Assembly (NCBI RefSeq): GCF_000517265.1
Contig: NZ_AYSJ01000004.1
Location: 1-64,000, forward strand
Source: Photorhabdus khanii NC19
Lineage (GTDB): Bacteria; Pseudomonadota; Gammaproteobacteria; Enterobacterales; Enterobacteriaceae
Length of the DNA stretch: 64,000 nucleotides
Reading direction: 5' to 3'
The notes under the pieces were generated by a model, which was given only the letters and a program-made list of their open reading frames with translations, did not search any database and was not told the DNA's origin. The position numbers were made by a program, and so were the translations under genes. This document shows, in pieces, positions 44,086 to 54,719 of this stretch (the stretch's first letter is position 1; the number at the start of each line of letters is the position of its first letter).

Positions 44086-45458
44086 CGAAAATAACCCGCT
44101 ATCTTATCCAGATGTTCGCCTTTTAATTCTCCGGCCTCGTTAAGCAGGCCGATCCAGGCTTTAATATAGTTATATTTTGCCTGAGAAAGATCACGCCGGG
44201 CAGTATATAACTGTTGCTCTGCATTCAGGACATCCACATTAACCCGCTGTCCGAGAGCAACACTTTTACTGGTCGCATCTACCTGCAAGCTGGCTGATTC
44301 AACGGCTATTTCATAAGCATTAATCCGTTTTTCGCTATTCAGGTACTGATTATAGTTGCGTCGTAATGCATTAAGGATTTCCCCCGCCTGAGCATCAAGA
44401 TCATATTTAGTTCTGCCATATTGTGCCGCTGCCTGACGCACAGCGGCAGACGTCCCGCCACCATTATAGATATTCATACTCATCCGCACGCCAATAGTAT
44501 CGGTTCGATATTTTTGATCTACCGTATTATCGCTGCTGGATTCGTTTTCAGAATGGGAGGCATAGAGTTCCAGCTTGGGTAAATAACCTGCCCGGTTACG
44601 TTGCACCTCATGATACGCGGCTTTCACTTCCTGACGGGAAGCGGCCAGAGCCGGATTGTTAGCTAAGGCCAATTTTTCCCATTCTTCATAACGGCCAGGC
44701 GACAACTTCGATATCTGAAATTGTTTTTTATCCAATAATCGTTGTACCGGTAAATCAACAGGCAGAGGAACACCGACAATCAGTTGCAAACTTCGGATTG
44801 CCGCATCCAAATCGTCGTTGGCCGCTATCTCATCGGCAACAGCCTGACTGTAACGGGATTGTGTTTCCACTACATCAGTACGAATCCCTTCACCAGAAGT
44901 AAACAATTTCTTATTCAGTTCCAGTTGTTTTTCATAAGCCATTTTTTGCCGCACGACTAAATCAATCTGATCCTGCGCATAAGCCACATCCACGTAAGCA
45001 TTCACTACCCGGACAACCAGTTGCTGAAAATCTGCCCGAAAACGTTCATTACTCATCAAGGTGTGAGCCTGACTGGCTTTATAACGCGCCAATATTTCAA
45101 AATCCATCAATGGCTGAGTTATCACAATCGCTGCGTTATAACTGCGATATTGGCGATCCCGGGTTTCAGTGACCCTATTTCCCCGGCGATCATAGCCAGC
45201 AGGATATTCCGTATGTTGCCAGTTCCTCGGTGAATTCTGATAAGACATCATCACCTTAGGTAACAATTCTGCTCTGCCAATTTTTTCGTACTCCGCCCCC
45301 CCTTCCTTCTCTTTTATTGCAGCAAGAAAAGTAGGATCATTTTCTAATGCCAGCGCATAAGCCTCTGTCAAACTTAGCGACCATGCAGGAAAAGAGAATA
45401 AACTGACGCTGAAAAGAATAAGCAAACTCACAGATAAAGAAGCATGATTCAATTTCAT
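44082..45458 (-). CDS. prtD: Type I secretion outer-membrane channel (TolC family) for the protease
   Basis: Outer-membrane component of the PrtBCD exporter; trimers form the tunnel through periplasm and outer membrane. A signal peptide (about 1-27, ending PAWS) is followed by the TolC repeat [19 protein letters not shown], long helices, and the second repeat ending near [13 protein letters not shown]. The 458 residues are typical of the PrtF/TolC-type partners of serralysin systems. It is the last gene of the prt cluster, two bases after prtC. Photorhabdus literature, as I recall it, names these prtB, prtC, prtD for ABC, HlyD and TolC parts. Confidence 0.88.
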   Translation of the reverse strand: MKLNHASLSVSLLILFSVSLFSFPAWSLSLTEAYALALENDPTFLAAIKEKEGGAEYEKIGRAELLPKVMMSYQNSPRNWQHTEYPAGYDRRGNRVTETRDRQYRSYNAAIVITQPLMDFEILARYKASQAHTLMSNERFRADFQQLVVRVVNAYVDVAYAQDQIDLVVRQKMAYEKQLELNKKLFTSGEGIRTDVVETQSRYSQAVADEIAANDDLDAAIRSLQLIVGVPLPVDLPVQRLLDKKQFQISKLSPGRYEEWEKLALANNPALAASRQEVKAAYHEVQRNRAGYLPKLELYASHSENESSSDNTVDQKYRTDTIGVRMSMNIYNGGGTSAAVRQAAAQYGRTKYDLDAQAGEILNALRRNYNQYLNSEKRINAYEIAVESASLQVDATSKSVALGQRVNVDVLNAEQQLYTARRDLSQAKYNYIKAWIGLLNEAGELKGEHLDKIAGYFR

Positions 45459-45460
45459 AA

Positions 45461-46795
45461 TTACTCCTCTATCAACGATGTTGAAGCCCGATCCACCAAT
45501 GGCTTAAACAGATAACTAAACAAGGAGCGGGAACCCGTTTTAACAAAGACCTCAACCGGCATCCCTGGCCTGAGATCCAACCCTTTCAGTTTTTCCATCC
45601 CTCCAGGAGAAACCACGGCTCTCATCTGATAATAAGGCTGGCTGGTTGCTGGATCCACCAACCTGTCTGCGGAAACCATGACCACTTTTCCTTCAATTTT
45701 TGGCGTCCGGTTCTGATTAAAAGCAGTGAACATCAGATCCACATCCATCCCTTTGCTAATCTTATCTGCCAAATTAACCGCAACACGGGTTTCTACCTCA
45801 AGCGCCATCTGGTCCGGCAGGATTTCCATCAGTTTTTCGCCGGGAGCAACAACACCACCTTGCGTAAAAATATTTAATCCGACAACCGTGCCATCAACTG
45901 GCGCGACAATTGAAGTATGGGTAAGTTCGAATTGTGCTGTATCCAGCTTATTTCTGTATTCGCTGGCAGCAACCTGCACATCCGCCAATTGAGTACGAAC
46001 TTCCCGCTGATAGTCTGCTCTGCGCTGAATAATACGCTGCTGCGTTTCCTGTAACTGTTTTTCAAGCTGACCAGCACGCCCTACCATTTCCGCTATGCCG
46101 CTGTTGAGTTCAGCCTGCTCACGCAACAGCTCCAGATAACGGTTACGCGGGAAATAGCCCTCATCCGCTAAAGATTTAAGATTAGTTATCTGTTCCTTAA
46201 GCGCCACCTGCTGCACACGCTTGCTGACAAGAGAAGATTTCAACCCTTTAATCTGAAAATTTGTGCCTTCAACAGACTGTTCAAGCCCTTCCAAGTCGCT
46301 TTGCAACATTTCACGACGTGATGCAAACAGTTGTTTTTGCAGTACGATAATCTCTTTCACCCGGGGTTCAGATTGTAATTGCTGTAATATTTCAGGGAAA
46401 ATCAGAGTTTCATCACCATGCTGTTCCGCTAATAAACGCGCTTCCGTTGCCAGTGTGGTATGCAGTTGATCCTGAAGCGCATCGACTTGGGCTTTTGCCT
46501 GCACCTGACTGAGCTGAACCAGTGTCTGACCCGCTTTGATTGTTTCGCCTTCAACAACCTTAATCTGGCTGATAATACCGCTTGCCGGGGCCTGAACTGT
46601 TTTACGGTTGCCATCCACCACCACCACGCCTGAAGAGGCAACCCCTTTATCCAACGGCGCTAATGCCGCCCAAATAAGAAACCCCAGGATCCCCACCCCA
46701 ATCACTAACCATCCTAGTCGTAAAAAATGCCTTTCTTCCAGAGGCAGCAATCCTTTTCCATCTCTTACCGGCGTAATCTGATCAGACATATCCAC
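45461..46795 (-). CDS. prtC: Type I secretion membrane fusion protein (HlyD family)
   Basis: Periplasmic adaptor linking the ABC transporter to the outer-membrane channel. It has a short cytoplasmic head, one membrane segment (about 28-48), a lipoyl-like half (GIISQIKVVEGETIKAGQTLVQL), a long coiled coil (about 100-290), a second lipoyl half (VAPVDGTVVGLNIF) and a beta-barrel. The 444 residues are typical of PrtE/HlyD. A start two codons later (MSDQITP) is possible. It lies between prtB and prtD. Confidence 0.9.
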   Translation of the reverse strand: MDMSDQITPVRDGKGLLPLEERHFLRLGWLVIGVGILGFLIWAALAPLDKGVASSGVVVVDGNRKTVQAPASGIISQIKVVEGETIKAGQTLVQLSQVQAKAQVDALQDQLHTTLATEARLLAEQHGDETLIFPEILQQLQSEPRVKEIIVLQKQLFASRREMLQSDLEGLEQSVEGTNFQIKGLKSSLVSKRVQQVALKEQITNLKSLADEGYFPRNRYLELLREQAELNSGIAEMVGRAGQLEKQLQETQQRIIQRRADYQREVRTQLADVQVAASEYRNKLDTAQFELTHTSIVAPVDGTVVGLNIFTQGGVVAPGEKLMEILPDQMALEVETRVAVNLADKISKGMDVDLMFTAFNQNRTPKIEGKVVMVSADRLVDPATSQPYYQMRAVVSPGGMEKLKGLDLRPGMPVEVFVKTGSRSLFSYLFKPLVDRASTSLIEE

Positions 46796-46855
46796 TCCCG
46801 GACAGAAATCTCCGTCTCAGCTATTTAATATTATTATGATTGAATGCCTATTTAC

Positions 46856-48580
46856 TTATGATGCCTGTGCTACTGCCTTGGCCGCAGAATGTTCCTGATT
46901 TTGTTGCGATAAAGCCGCTATTACCTGCTGAGATGAGCCAAACATCTTCATTTTTCCCTGAACCAGCAACAATATTTTATTTGTCTGTGACAACAATGAC
47001 ATGCGATGAGTAATCACAATCACTGTTTTTCCTTGCGTTTTCAGTTGGGCAATAGCCTCATTCAGTGCTCTTTCCCCTGCTTCATCCAGGCTGGAATTAG
47101 GTTCATCCAAGACCACTAATGACGGCTCATCATATAACGCACGGGCAAGACCAATTCTCTGCTTCTGCCCACCCGATAACCCAACCCCTCCAGCACCAAT
47201 AACCGTGTCATAACCCTTATCAAGAGCCAATACCAGCTCATGAACACCCGCTTTCTGTGCCGCCTTAACAACCTTTTCCGGCTCCACTTCATTAAAACGG
47301 GCAATGTTCTCAGCAATAGTGCCGCCAAACAGCTCAATATCTTGCGGCAAATAGCCTATTGAGGAACCCAGTTCATCTTTATTCCATTGATAAATATCGG
47401 CATTATCCAAGCGTACAACACCTTCCTGTGCAGGCCATATGCCGACAAGTAACCTGGCAAGGGTCGATTTCCCGGAAGCACTGGGGCCAATTAATCCCAG
47501 CACATCTCCCGCATCCAGCGTAAAGCTGACATCCTGTAAAACAACCTTGCTGTTTCTTCCCGGAGGCGCGGCGGAAACTTTATCCACAGCTAAATTGCCT
47601 TTTGGTGCGGGTAATGACATTCCCAGTTTCCGTTCCGGTTGTTGTTCTAACAGGTTTGTTAACCGTTGCCATGATAGACGGGCACCACTCCAGCCTTTCC
47701 AGGCTTGAATAAGCTGTTCAATCGGTGAAAGCGCACGCCCCATCAGAATTGAAGCCGCAATCATCATTCCCGGTGTAATATGCCCACCAATCGCCAACCA
47801 GCCCCCCAACCCGAGGATCAGCGACTGTAATGCCATACGCACGGTTTTAGTGACTGAATTAATCACTGAAGCCCGTTCACTGGCAATGCGCTGGAAATTC
47901 AGAAAACGTTCATGCAACCCAAACCATCTCCGACGAAGCACCGGCAACATGCCTAACGCTTCTATCACTTCTGCGTTACGTAAATTAGTGCTGGCAAGGC
48001 TGGCTGAATGCAGAGAGAGTTGACTTGCTTCGGATAAAGGCTGACTTGATAACCATTGATTCAGCGCAGCAAGGGCAATTAATACCAGAGCACCTACCAA
48101 TGCCAACAAACCAAGCCAAGGGTTAAAAAGAAAAATAACCAACAGATAGATTGGAAACCAGGGAGCATCAAAGAAGGCAAACAGGGCATTGCCGGTCAAA
48201 AACTGACGGATATTTGCCAAATCATTGAGCATTTGACCCGCATCTGTTGTGCCATTTTTCAGATTTGATTCATAAGATGCGGTATAAACACGATTATTCA
48301 ACTTCATATCAAGCTGGCTACCGATACGAATGACAATCATGCTGCGGATATATTCCAGCATACCCATCATGGTAAACATGCCAAGAGTAATCAGAGTCAA
48401 CATCAGCAAAGTGATTTCATTGCCCGATGGCAACACTCTGTCATAAACCTGCAACATATAAACAGATGGAACCAACATCAGCAGGTTAATAAAGGCAGTG
48501 AACAACCCGATAGTCCAGAACACCCGGCTACGGGCACGAATGACATCAGTAATTTCATCCTTCGGGAGATGTAATTTCAC
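46856..48580 (-). CDS. prtB: Type I secretion ABC transporter for the protease
   Basis: Inner-membrane ATPase-permease that recognises the C-terminal signal of PrtA. There are six membrane segments in about 22-300, then the nucleotide-binding domain: Walker A GPSASGKST (365-373), signature LSGGQKQR (468-475), Walker B LVVLDE (488-493) and the switch histidine in VIVITHR. The 574 residues match PrtD/AprD exporters, with no N-terminal peptidase domain, as expected for a substrate with an uncleaved C-terminal signal. Confidence 0.92.
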   Translation of the reverse strand: MKLHLPKDEITDVIRARSRVFWTIGLFTAFINLLMLVPSVYMLQVYDRVLPSGNEITLLMLTLITLGMFTMMGMLEYIRSMIVIRIGSQLDMKLNNRVYTASYESNLKNGTTDAGQMLNDLANIRQFLTGNALFAFFDAPWFPIYLLVIFLFNPWLGLLALVGALVLIALAALNQWLSSQPLSEASQLSLHSASLASTNLRNAEVIEALGMLPVLRRRWFGLHERFLNFQRIASERASVINSVTKTVRMALQSLILGLGGWLAIGGHITPGMMIAASILMGRALSPIEQLIQAWKGWSGARLSWQRLTNLLEQQPERKLGMSLPAPKGNLAVDKVSAAPPGRNSKVVLQDVSFTLDAGDVLGLIGPSASGKSTLARLLVGIWPAQEGVVRLDNADIYQWNKDELGSSIGYLPQDIELFGGTIAENIARFNEVEPEKVVKAAQKAGVHELVLALDKGYDTVIGAGGVGLSGGQKQRIGLARALYDEPSLVVLDEPNSSLDEAGERALNEAIAQLKTQGKTVIVITHRMSLLSQTNKILLLVQGKMKMFGSSQQVIAALSQQNQEHSAAKAVAQAS

Positions 48581-48657
48581 AGTATTTCCTTAATAACTGT
48601 TTGATATATTTTTTATCTTTCTAAAAAAATCGCCATCTGACGTTAACGTTTCCCGCC

Positions 48658-49053
48658 CTATCCACTTTTCTTATTGGGCTTCATCATCAATTCCCGGCCA
48701 CCAGCAAAGCGGGCAAACCAGCCATCTGACTCCTGAGCGAAGAAAGCCAAACCACTGCCCTGCTCATCGGTAATCGTGATGCCATCAGGAGTAGGCCGCC
48801 ACCCGGCAGGTACTTCGCCAAACATATCGGTCAAGCAGGCGTTATCACCGTTAAGTGACCAAATTGAACCCTCAGGTAATGGTTGGTCAGTCAATGAGAC
48901 ATCACATTGCTGATGTTCATCCGACAGTTGCCACACGCCTTTTAATTCACTGGCGTATGGGAGATGAAGACTACTTGCCATACTTCCTCCGATAACACTG
49001 AATACAAGAGAAACAAAGAGCACAAATTTCAGATACCAGGCTGAACAAGTCAT
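48658..49053 (-). CDS. inh: Periplasmic inhibitor of the serralysin protease
   Basis: Small protein that blocks escaped metalloprotease inside the periplasm. It has a signal peptide (about 1-26, ending GSMA). The mature N terminus SSLHLP resembles the trunk that enters the protease active site in Erwinia and Pseudomonas inhibitors. Two cysteines (50 and 73) would form the family disulfide, and the body is a beta-barrel of about 105 residues. It lies between prtA and prtB, 59 bases after prtA. Confidence 0.9.
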   Translation of the reverse strand: MTCSAWYLKFVLFVSLVFSVIGGSMASSLHLPYASELKGVWQLSDEHQQCDVSLTDQPLPEGSIWSLNGDNACLTDMFGEVPAGWRPTPDGITITDEQGSGLAFFAQESDGWFARFAGGRELMMKPNKKSG

Positions 49054-49111
49054 TCCGCCTCCAAACTAATAACCGCATCCAGTCAGATGCGGTTGTGTTG
49101 TTATGCTATTG

Positions 49112-50551
49112 CTACGCAAGGATAAAATCAGACTCCAATATCGGCTCTCCGACAATCTTCACCCAAAAATCATCGTAGGAGAATTTATCGCCCAGATTAA
49201 TAGCGAAATCATTCACCTTATTAACCGTATCATAGCGAAGCACTGCTTCTCCGACTTCGCCAGTAAATTCCCTGACAAACTTAACGCCACCTTTCCCTGC
49301 TTCACCCAGATCGAACAACGACACATCAATCTTGTCCTCACCGGAAACGAAGTCATGGATCCAATCACGCTCAAGAGGTGGTGATTCTTTAGCGCTCAGG
49401 TAGACAAATGTATCTTTGCCTTCCCCGCCCCAAAGCTGATCTGCGCCCAGGCCACCGTAGATAATGTCATCACCGGCACCCCCCTTCAGAATATTCTCTG
49501 CGTCATTCCCGATCAGAATGTCATTACCACTGCCACCAATCGCATTTTCAATCGTTACGCCACGGGCAATAGAGACGTTTCCTTTCAGGCCACCGACATC
49601 TGAGAAGGAAGCTTCATTCAGATTGATGCGCTGATCCTGAGTAAAACCAGAGAAATCAAATGTGTCATTACCACCGGCATCCCAAGCGGTGAACAACAAT
49701 TTGCTGTTCTCATCTTTTGCTGTAAAGAAGTCACGATCAGTGTTGGAATTAAAACCATATACAGTGTCATCTGTACGGGTCGTATTATTAGCACCATACA
49801 CTTCCTGAATGGCGGAAATATCGTTAAGTAATGGTGCGGAAGAATAAATACCTTTAAAGTCCTGCCCGGTATTTTTTTCACCGAAATAACTCATGACAGT
49901 ATAAGCGCGGCTATCTTCAAAATAGGTGGCGCTCTTCTTATAAGTCGGTCTTTCCTTATCAGACGCATTATAGTCAGCGGGATGCTCTAACCCCAGTGTA
50001 TGGCCGATTTCATGAGTAAAAGTCTGACGGCCATACCCGTTCACACCAATATCATTTTCTGAGAAAGTGTGGCTTTTCAGGTTATACCAGGTTCCTGATT
50101 GTTTCGACTCAGGGCTAGGAAGATAAGCAAACGCGTAGCTCCCTCTCAAACTAACGTCAAAGAAACCAAAGGTAATGTGAGCCTTATCCGAATCAGTTGT
50201 TTCAGTGAAATTAATATTAGCGACATCAGTCCAAGATTGTATTGACAGTTTCGCAGCAGCTTTTTGTTCTTCATTAAATGCTGAAAACCCAGCAATATGC
50301 CAAGGCATATTATCCGGTTCACTCTCCAGGAAACTATAAGTTAATTGGAAAGTTTCAGACTTATCGTCGCCCTGATGCCCCCAGCGATAATCACCTCGAA
50401 TTAATTCTTTTGCAGCATTTTTACTTGGCTCATGCTCAACAACAATATTAGGATCCTTGCCTGGTACATAAGCCTGTAACTGTGTCTGAAGCTCATTTGC
50501 CTTTGCAGAGCCGATAAGTTCCGAGTATGAAATTTTCTTCTTTAAAGACAT
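49112..50551 (-). CDS. prtA: Secreted serralysin-type zinc metalloprotease
   Basis: Alkaline RTX metalloprotease (M10B) exported by PrtBCD and made during insect infection in Photorhabdus. The zinc site HEIGHTLGLEH is at residues 180-190, with the Met-turn VMSYFG about 40 residues later. Glycine-rich calcium-binding repeats (GGSGNDILIG, GGAGDDIIYG, GGLGADQLWG) occupy about 348-389. The C-terminal secretion signal ends in DFILA. The ATG at 50,551 is preferred: GGAGAG lies just upstream, and the ATG four codons earlier overlaps that site. It gives 479 residues, within the usual range. Confidence 0.95.
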   Translation of the reverse strand: MSLKKKISYSELIGSAKANELQTQLQAYVPGKDPNIVVEHEPSKNAAKELIRGDYRWGHQGDDKSETFQLTYSFLESEPDNMPWHIAGFSAFNEEQKAAAKLSIQSWTDVANINFTETTDSDKAHITFGFFDVSLRGSYAFAYLPSPESKQSGTWYNLKSHTFSENDIGVNGYGRQTFTHEIGHTLGLEHPADYNASDKERPTYKKSATYFEDSRAYTVMSYFGEKNTGQDFKGIYSSAPLLNDISAIQEVYGANNTTRTDDTVYGFNSNTDRDFFTAKDENSKLLFTAWDAGGNDTFDFSGFTQDQRINLNEASFSDVGGLKGNVSIARGVTIENAIGGSGNDILIGNDAENILKGGAGDDIIYGGLGADQLWGGEGKDTFVYLSAKESPPLERDWIHDFVSGEDKIDVSLFDLGEAGKGGVKFVREFTGEVGEAVLRYDTVNKVNDFAINLGDKFSYDDFWVKIVGEPILESDFILA

Positions 50552-51715
50552 ATATCTCTCCATAAATGCAGGACTTAGAATTTTTATTTAATTAAATACA
50601 AGTCAATAAAACCTGAGAACAATAGGCCCTCCTGGCCATACAAATAACAATGAAAATCCCTTTCACAACAACGTAACACTAAAGTTAATTATGTAAAAAG
50701 CAATTAACATATTTTTTTAATATAAACGTGATAAAAATAACATAAAACAAATAAGCGATTGTTTTATATCACATAACTATTTAAGGCAAAAAAAACACCG
50801 CTAATTTCTTATTGATATTTTATTATAACTAAATTATCTATTATTTAACTATCCATAAAGTAAAATTTAAAAATTTTATAGAATTCTTATGGATAATTAT
50901 AATTAGCAATTATCACCGTTAACTAAATAAACAGACCAAATACGAAGTAATAAACTCCCTCTGCTTACAATGTTAGGCGTTCTGGGGCACCTGAAAGTAA
51001 ATTGAGTTAGGGAATATCCATACAAAACCAATATGTTATTATTAATAAAAGTAATAACAACTTCAAGAAATCAATAAATAAAATATATATAATAGGACAA
51101 TTAATAATTCATTTATTCTTAAGAGTTTCACAAAAATACAATCAAACTATATTTATGATTTTCAAATAACAGATGGAGGCATCAACATAGTTGATTGAAT
51201 AAAATTAAAAATAGAATATAGAAACCAATAATTAATACTTTGCAATATGCATTGAAAGAATATTATATTTATCTGAATACCTATCGCAACGACCATTTAA
51301 CAGAAAGAAAATATCTCAATAAAATAGCCTAATTAACCAATATAAAATAGACATCCAATTAATATATATTCATAAAACAAACCAAAATTACAACCAAATA
51401 AAAAACAAGAAAACATAAGTTATAATTTACAGTCTTAATGCATTTAATTATTTCATATTAAACCAATATATCATTAAATAATCATGATAATATATTGAAT
51501 TTATTATTTACCTTAAGTCAAGTAAAAAAACAACATTTACCAGACAAAAATCATACAATATTAATTATTACATTAAATCATGATGACCTCACCATAGAAT
51601 ATGGTGTAATAATTTCTTTGTTGAATAAATGGGATAAATCATTTTATTGCACTACTTTTATTCCGCATAAAAATGAGAAATAAAATACAATAATGTCAAC
51701 TAATACTGAAAAATG
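50552..51715. other. Very AT-rich 1.2-kb region upstream of prtA
   Basis: There is almost no G or C between about 50,640 and 51,680, with many A- and T-tracts. The only frame of note (51,495-51,683, TTG start, 62 residues) has no ribosome binding site and no recognised motif. It presumably contains the prtA promoter and is a likely binding ground for H-NS-type silencers; no operator could be named. Confidence 0.6.
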
Positions 51716-51744
51716 AAATCGCCTCAGAATATCTGAGGCGATTT
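51716..51744 (-). terminator. Terminator after rlmM
   Basis: A perfect 13-base stem AAATCGCCTCAGA/TCTGAGGCGATTT with a 3-base loop. On the minus strand it is followed by TTTCATTTTTC. It lies about 50 bases past the rlmM stop. Confidence 0.85.
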
Positions 51745-51796
51745 GGGAAGCTTTATTTTCGGCATTTATTCCGGGATATGGATGAACATAAGTTAA

Positions 51797-52897
51797 TCAA
51801 TAATCATCCCGGTTGGCTGCATAAGCAGACCAAATACGGCGGACATGAACAGTTATTTCTTCCCTGTCATGATAAAGATGCTTTGCTTGAATTTGCGCAT
51901 TGATACCATTTTCCTTTAATTGCAGATGCATTTTCTGCAAATTATGCGCCACTTCTTCATAACGCTTTTTCATGGGTAATTTAAGATTAAAAATAGCTTC
52001 CCGGCACCAGCCATTAACCAGCCAATCTGCCATCAGCTGAGTGACTTTCGCTGGTTTTTCCACCATATCACACACCAACCAGTAAATATTTTTTGTCGAA
52101 GGTACAAATTTAAAACCATCAATTTTGTGATGTTTAACCTGCCCCGTATCCATCAAACTTTCCGCCATCGGGCCATTATCTACAGCATGAACCATCATAC
52201 TGCGTTTCACCAGTTGATAAGTCCAGCCCCCAGGACACGCGCCTAAATCAACAGCATACAAACCACTCGCCAGACGCTCTTCCCATTCGTCATAAGGAAT
52301 GAAAACATGAAAAGCTTCTTCCAATTTCAATGTTGAGCGACTTGGTGCATCTGAAGGAAATTTCAGCCGGGGAATGCCCATATAAAATGGCGAGTTATTA
52401 TTACTGTAAGAATAACCAACATAACAACAGCCCGGAGCAATAAAGAAAACGTGTATGACCGGACGGTTAGCGTTTTCTCTAATCAGCAAGATCTTTTCCT
52501 GACGCATCGCATTACGCAGCGGAACAGTGAATTTCCGGCAAAATTTCAGTAACTCTTTGCTTTCGTTGGTATCAGGCACTTCAACCCGCAACTCACCTGC
52601 ACGTTCCATAACGCCCTGTAACATCCCAATAATCGGGCTTATCCGATCTTCAGGAGATAAATCCCGCAATAATTCACCCACGACCAACATTTGACGGACA
52701 AAAATCAGCTCCCGGAATGGTATCTCGCGAATAAGCCGATCCGCGTCTTCATGTTGATAACACTCAAACAGGACATAGCCACTGTTATCTTTTACCCGGG
52801 CGAAACCGTAAATCTCTTTTTGACCCGCTTTATCGGTGATTTCTGCTGCGCACTCTTTTTCAAAACCAGGGCGGCAATATAAAGCAATTTTATTCAT
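51797..52897 (-). CDS. rlmM: 23S rRNA 2'-O-ribose C2498 methyltransferase
   Basis: Methylates C2498 of 23S rRNA. The 366 residues equal E. coli RlmM (YgdE). It has an N-terminal THUMP domain (about 1-170) and a C-terminal Rossmann methyltransferase domain with the SAM-binding motif [13 protein letters not shown] and the later [10 protein letters not shown]. It overlaps the end of ygdD by eight bases, as expected for a two-gene unit. Confidence 0.96.
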   Translation of the reverse strand: MNKIALYCRPGFEKECAAEITDKAGQKEIYGFARVKDNSGYVLFECYQHEDADRLIREIPFRELIFVRQMLVVGELLRDLSPEDRISPIIGMLQGVMERAGELRVEVPDTNESKELLKFCRKFTVPLRNAMRQEKILLIRENANRPVIHVFFIAPGCCYVGYSYSNNNSPFYMGIPRLKFPSDAPSRSTLKLEEAFHVFIPYDEWEERLASGLYAVDLGACPGGWTYQLVKRSMMVHAVDNGPMAESLMDTGQVKHHKIDGFKFVPSTKNIYWLVCDMVEKPAKVTQLMADWLVNGWCREAIFNLKLPMKKRYEEVAHNLQKMHLQLKENGINAQIQAKHLYHDREEITVHVRRIWSAYAANRDDY

Positions 52898-53285
52898 GGC
52901 GAAGCGCCGATTTCCTTAGACGCAAAGCGCCAATTAACACTAAGAGCCAGCCGATAAGAAAGCTGAACCCTCCAACTGGGGTAATATAAGTAAAAAATTT
53001 AGCTTGCAATAAAGCCATACAATAGAGACTGCCACTAAACAACAAAATGCCTACCGCGAAAAAGACCCCACTCCAGTAAAACCAGAGAATAACTCTACGC
53101 ATCAGCATGGCAGACATCGCCATCATTGCCAAAGTGTGGATACCTTGATATTGCAGACCGAGATCAATCCAACTTATCTGATATTTTGCCATCATCGGGG
53201 ATAAGAAATGCGACCCGACAGCACCAAATGCCACATAGAAAAAACCACTTAAGCCAGCAAAGATAAGCATTAAACGACTATTCAC
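52890..53285 (-). CDS. ygdD: DUF423 inner-membrane protein YgdD
   Basis: Conserved membrane protein of unknown function, 131 residues as in E. coli, with four predicted membrane segments. Family motifs are FGAVGSHFL near the start, [10 protein letters not shown] in the middle and [13 protein letters not shown] near the end. It is upstream of rlmM and downstream of gcvA. Confidence 0.93.
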   Translation of the reverse strand: MNSRLMLIFAGLSGFFYVAFGAVGSHFLSPMMAKYQISWIDLGLQYQGIHTLAMMAMSAMLMRRVILWFYWSGVFFAVGILLFSGSLYCMALLQAKFFTYITPVGGFSFLIGWLLVLIGALRLRKSALRHE

Positions 53286-53348
53286 TGTTATCTTCCTTTT
53301 TCACATTATATCTGAGAGTTCTTACAGCCCGAATACCTTATTCTTTTC

Positions 53349-54269
53349 TTATTCATTGGTAATAAAGCCCAGTTTCTCTTGCTCACTGGCTGCCTGTGCC
53401 AGCACCCATTGCCGGAATGCTGCGATTTTCCCCAACTCAGCCTGATTGTCATGACAGACAAGGTAAAATGCATTCTTACTCACTAATACATCATTAAATG
53501 GACACACTAAACGCCCGGCATCAATTTCAGTCCGAGCCATAACATTATTTGCCAGTGCAATCCCCTGACCATGCACCGCAGCCTGGATCACCATTGCACT
53601 ATGGCTGAATATCGGCCCTTGCTGAACATTTATCTGCTGCTGCATATCAAGCTGGCGTATATAAGCCTGCCAGTCACGGCGGGAAGAATCGTGTAACAAC
53701 ATATGGCGTGCCAAATCTGCGGGAGTTTTCAGCGGGTTTTCCCCGGTCAGTAACGAAGGTGCACAAACGGGGAGCAAATATTCCGCATAAAGACGATCCG
53801 TTCGCAACCCCGGCCAGTTTCCACGGCCATAAAATATAGCCACATCAACATCATCAGCGAGTTTATCTTCTTCTCTGTTTACTGCCTGTATCCTGACATC
53901 AATTCCCGGATAAGCTAAATTAAAGCTAGATAACCGTGGAACCAGCCACTGGATAGCAAAACTGGGTGAAAGACTGACAGTCAAAGCACCTTTAGCACTT
54001 CGTGCCTGAAGTTTACGCGTTGCTTCATTTATTGATGTGAATATTTCTTTAATATCCAGATAGTAACTTTGTCCCTCTTCAGTCAACAATAACGATCGGT
54101 TGCGACGACGAAACAACTTCAACCCAAGGAAATCCTCCAGACTTTTCATCTGGTGGCTAACTGCGGCCTGCGTCACAAATAACTCTTCAGCCGCCTTAGT
54201 AAAACTCAAATGGCGCGCCGCAGCATCAAAAACCCGCAACGCATTCAATGGTGGTAAACGTTTGGACAT
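53349..54269 (-). CDS. gcvA: LysR-type regulator of the glycine cleavage system
   Basis: Activates gcvTHP and the small RNA gene gcvB when glycine is abundant (E. coli). The 306 residues (E. coli 305) have an N-terminal winged helix-turn-helix (LSFTKAAEELFVTQAAVSHQMKSLED, about 18-43) and a LysR effector domain (about 95-300). It is divergent from gcvB, with which it shares the control region. Confidence 0.95.
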   Translation of the reverse strand: MSKRLPPLNALRVFDAAARHLSFTKAAEELFVTQAAVSHQMKSLEDFLGLKLFRRRNRSLLLTEEGQSYYLDIKEIFTSINEATRKLQARSAKGALTVSLSPSFAIQWLVPRLSSFNLAYPGIDVRIQAVNREEDKLADDVDVAIFYGRGNWPGLRTDRLYAEYLLPVCAPSLLTGENPLKTPADLARHMLLHDSSRRDWQAYIRQLDMQQQINVQQGPIFSHSAMVIQAAVHGQGIALANNVMARTEIDAGRLVCPFNDVLVSKNAFYLVCHDNQAELGKIAAFRQWVLAQAASEQEKLGFITNE

Positions 54270-54391
54270 GTGAGCCCTTATGCAATGTTGGTGATACCGG
54301 TAACTCTTTATATTTAGTTATTAGTTTTTGTAATCCGAACCATTATAAATTGTCCATTGAGGATACACCAGTAAATCCCTATAGTGGCGCC
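54270..54391. promoter_or_regulatory. gcvA-gcvB divergent control region
   Basis: It holds the gcvB promoter TTGAGG (54,357-54,362), 17 bases, TATAGT (54,380-54,385), ending six bases before the RNA start. The AT-rich remainder includes a TATTTAGTTATTAGTTTTTG stretch where GcvA is expected to bind. The gcvA promoter must also lie here but was not resolved. Confidence 0.75.
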
Positions 54392-54591
54392 ACTTCCTAA
54401 GCCGGAACGAAAAGTGAATTAGTTGTAACGCTATGAAACTTTTGGCTTTGTGGTTGTGATGTTGTGTTTGCAAGTTGTCTGGGAAACCAGACTATGTAGC
54501 TTAAGCTACTGTTTTTTTCACTTCCTGTACATTTAACCCTGTCTGTCCATAGTGATTTTTAATGCACCGCGCGATTGCGGTGCTTTTTTTT
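54392..54591 (+). ncRNA. gcvB: GcvB small regulatory RNA
   Basis: Hfq-dependent small RNA that represses many amino acid and peptide transporter mRNAs. The 5' end ACTTCCTAAGCCGGAACGAA is nearly identical to E. coli GcvB. The G/U-rich seed R1 (GTTGTGATGTTGTGTTTGC, from about 54,451) and the later CACTTCCTGTACATTT...CCCTGTCTGTCCATAGTG block with R3 are conserved. The 3' end is a terminator GCACCGCgcgattGCGGTGC plus a T-run. It is about 200 bases and divergent from gcvA. Confidence 0.95.
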
Positions 54592-54719
54592 GTCATAATA
54601 GCCGGAACATGGCAATATTATTCGATGTAACAACCTATCCATTTTCAGCCACAAGCAAGCGGATCATCATCACCAACAGAATAATCTGATCAATAACCAC
54701 GAAACCTAATTAAAACACT

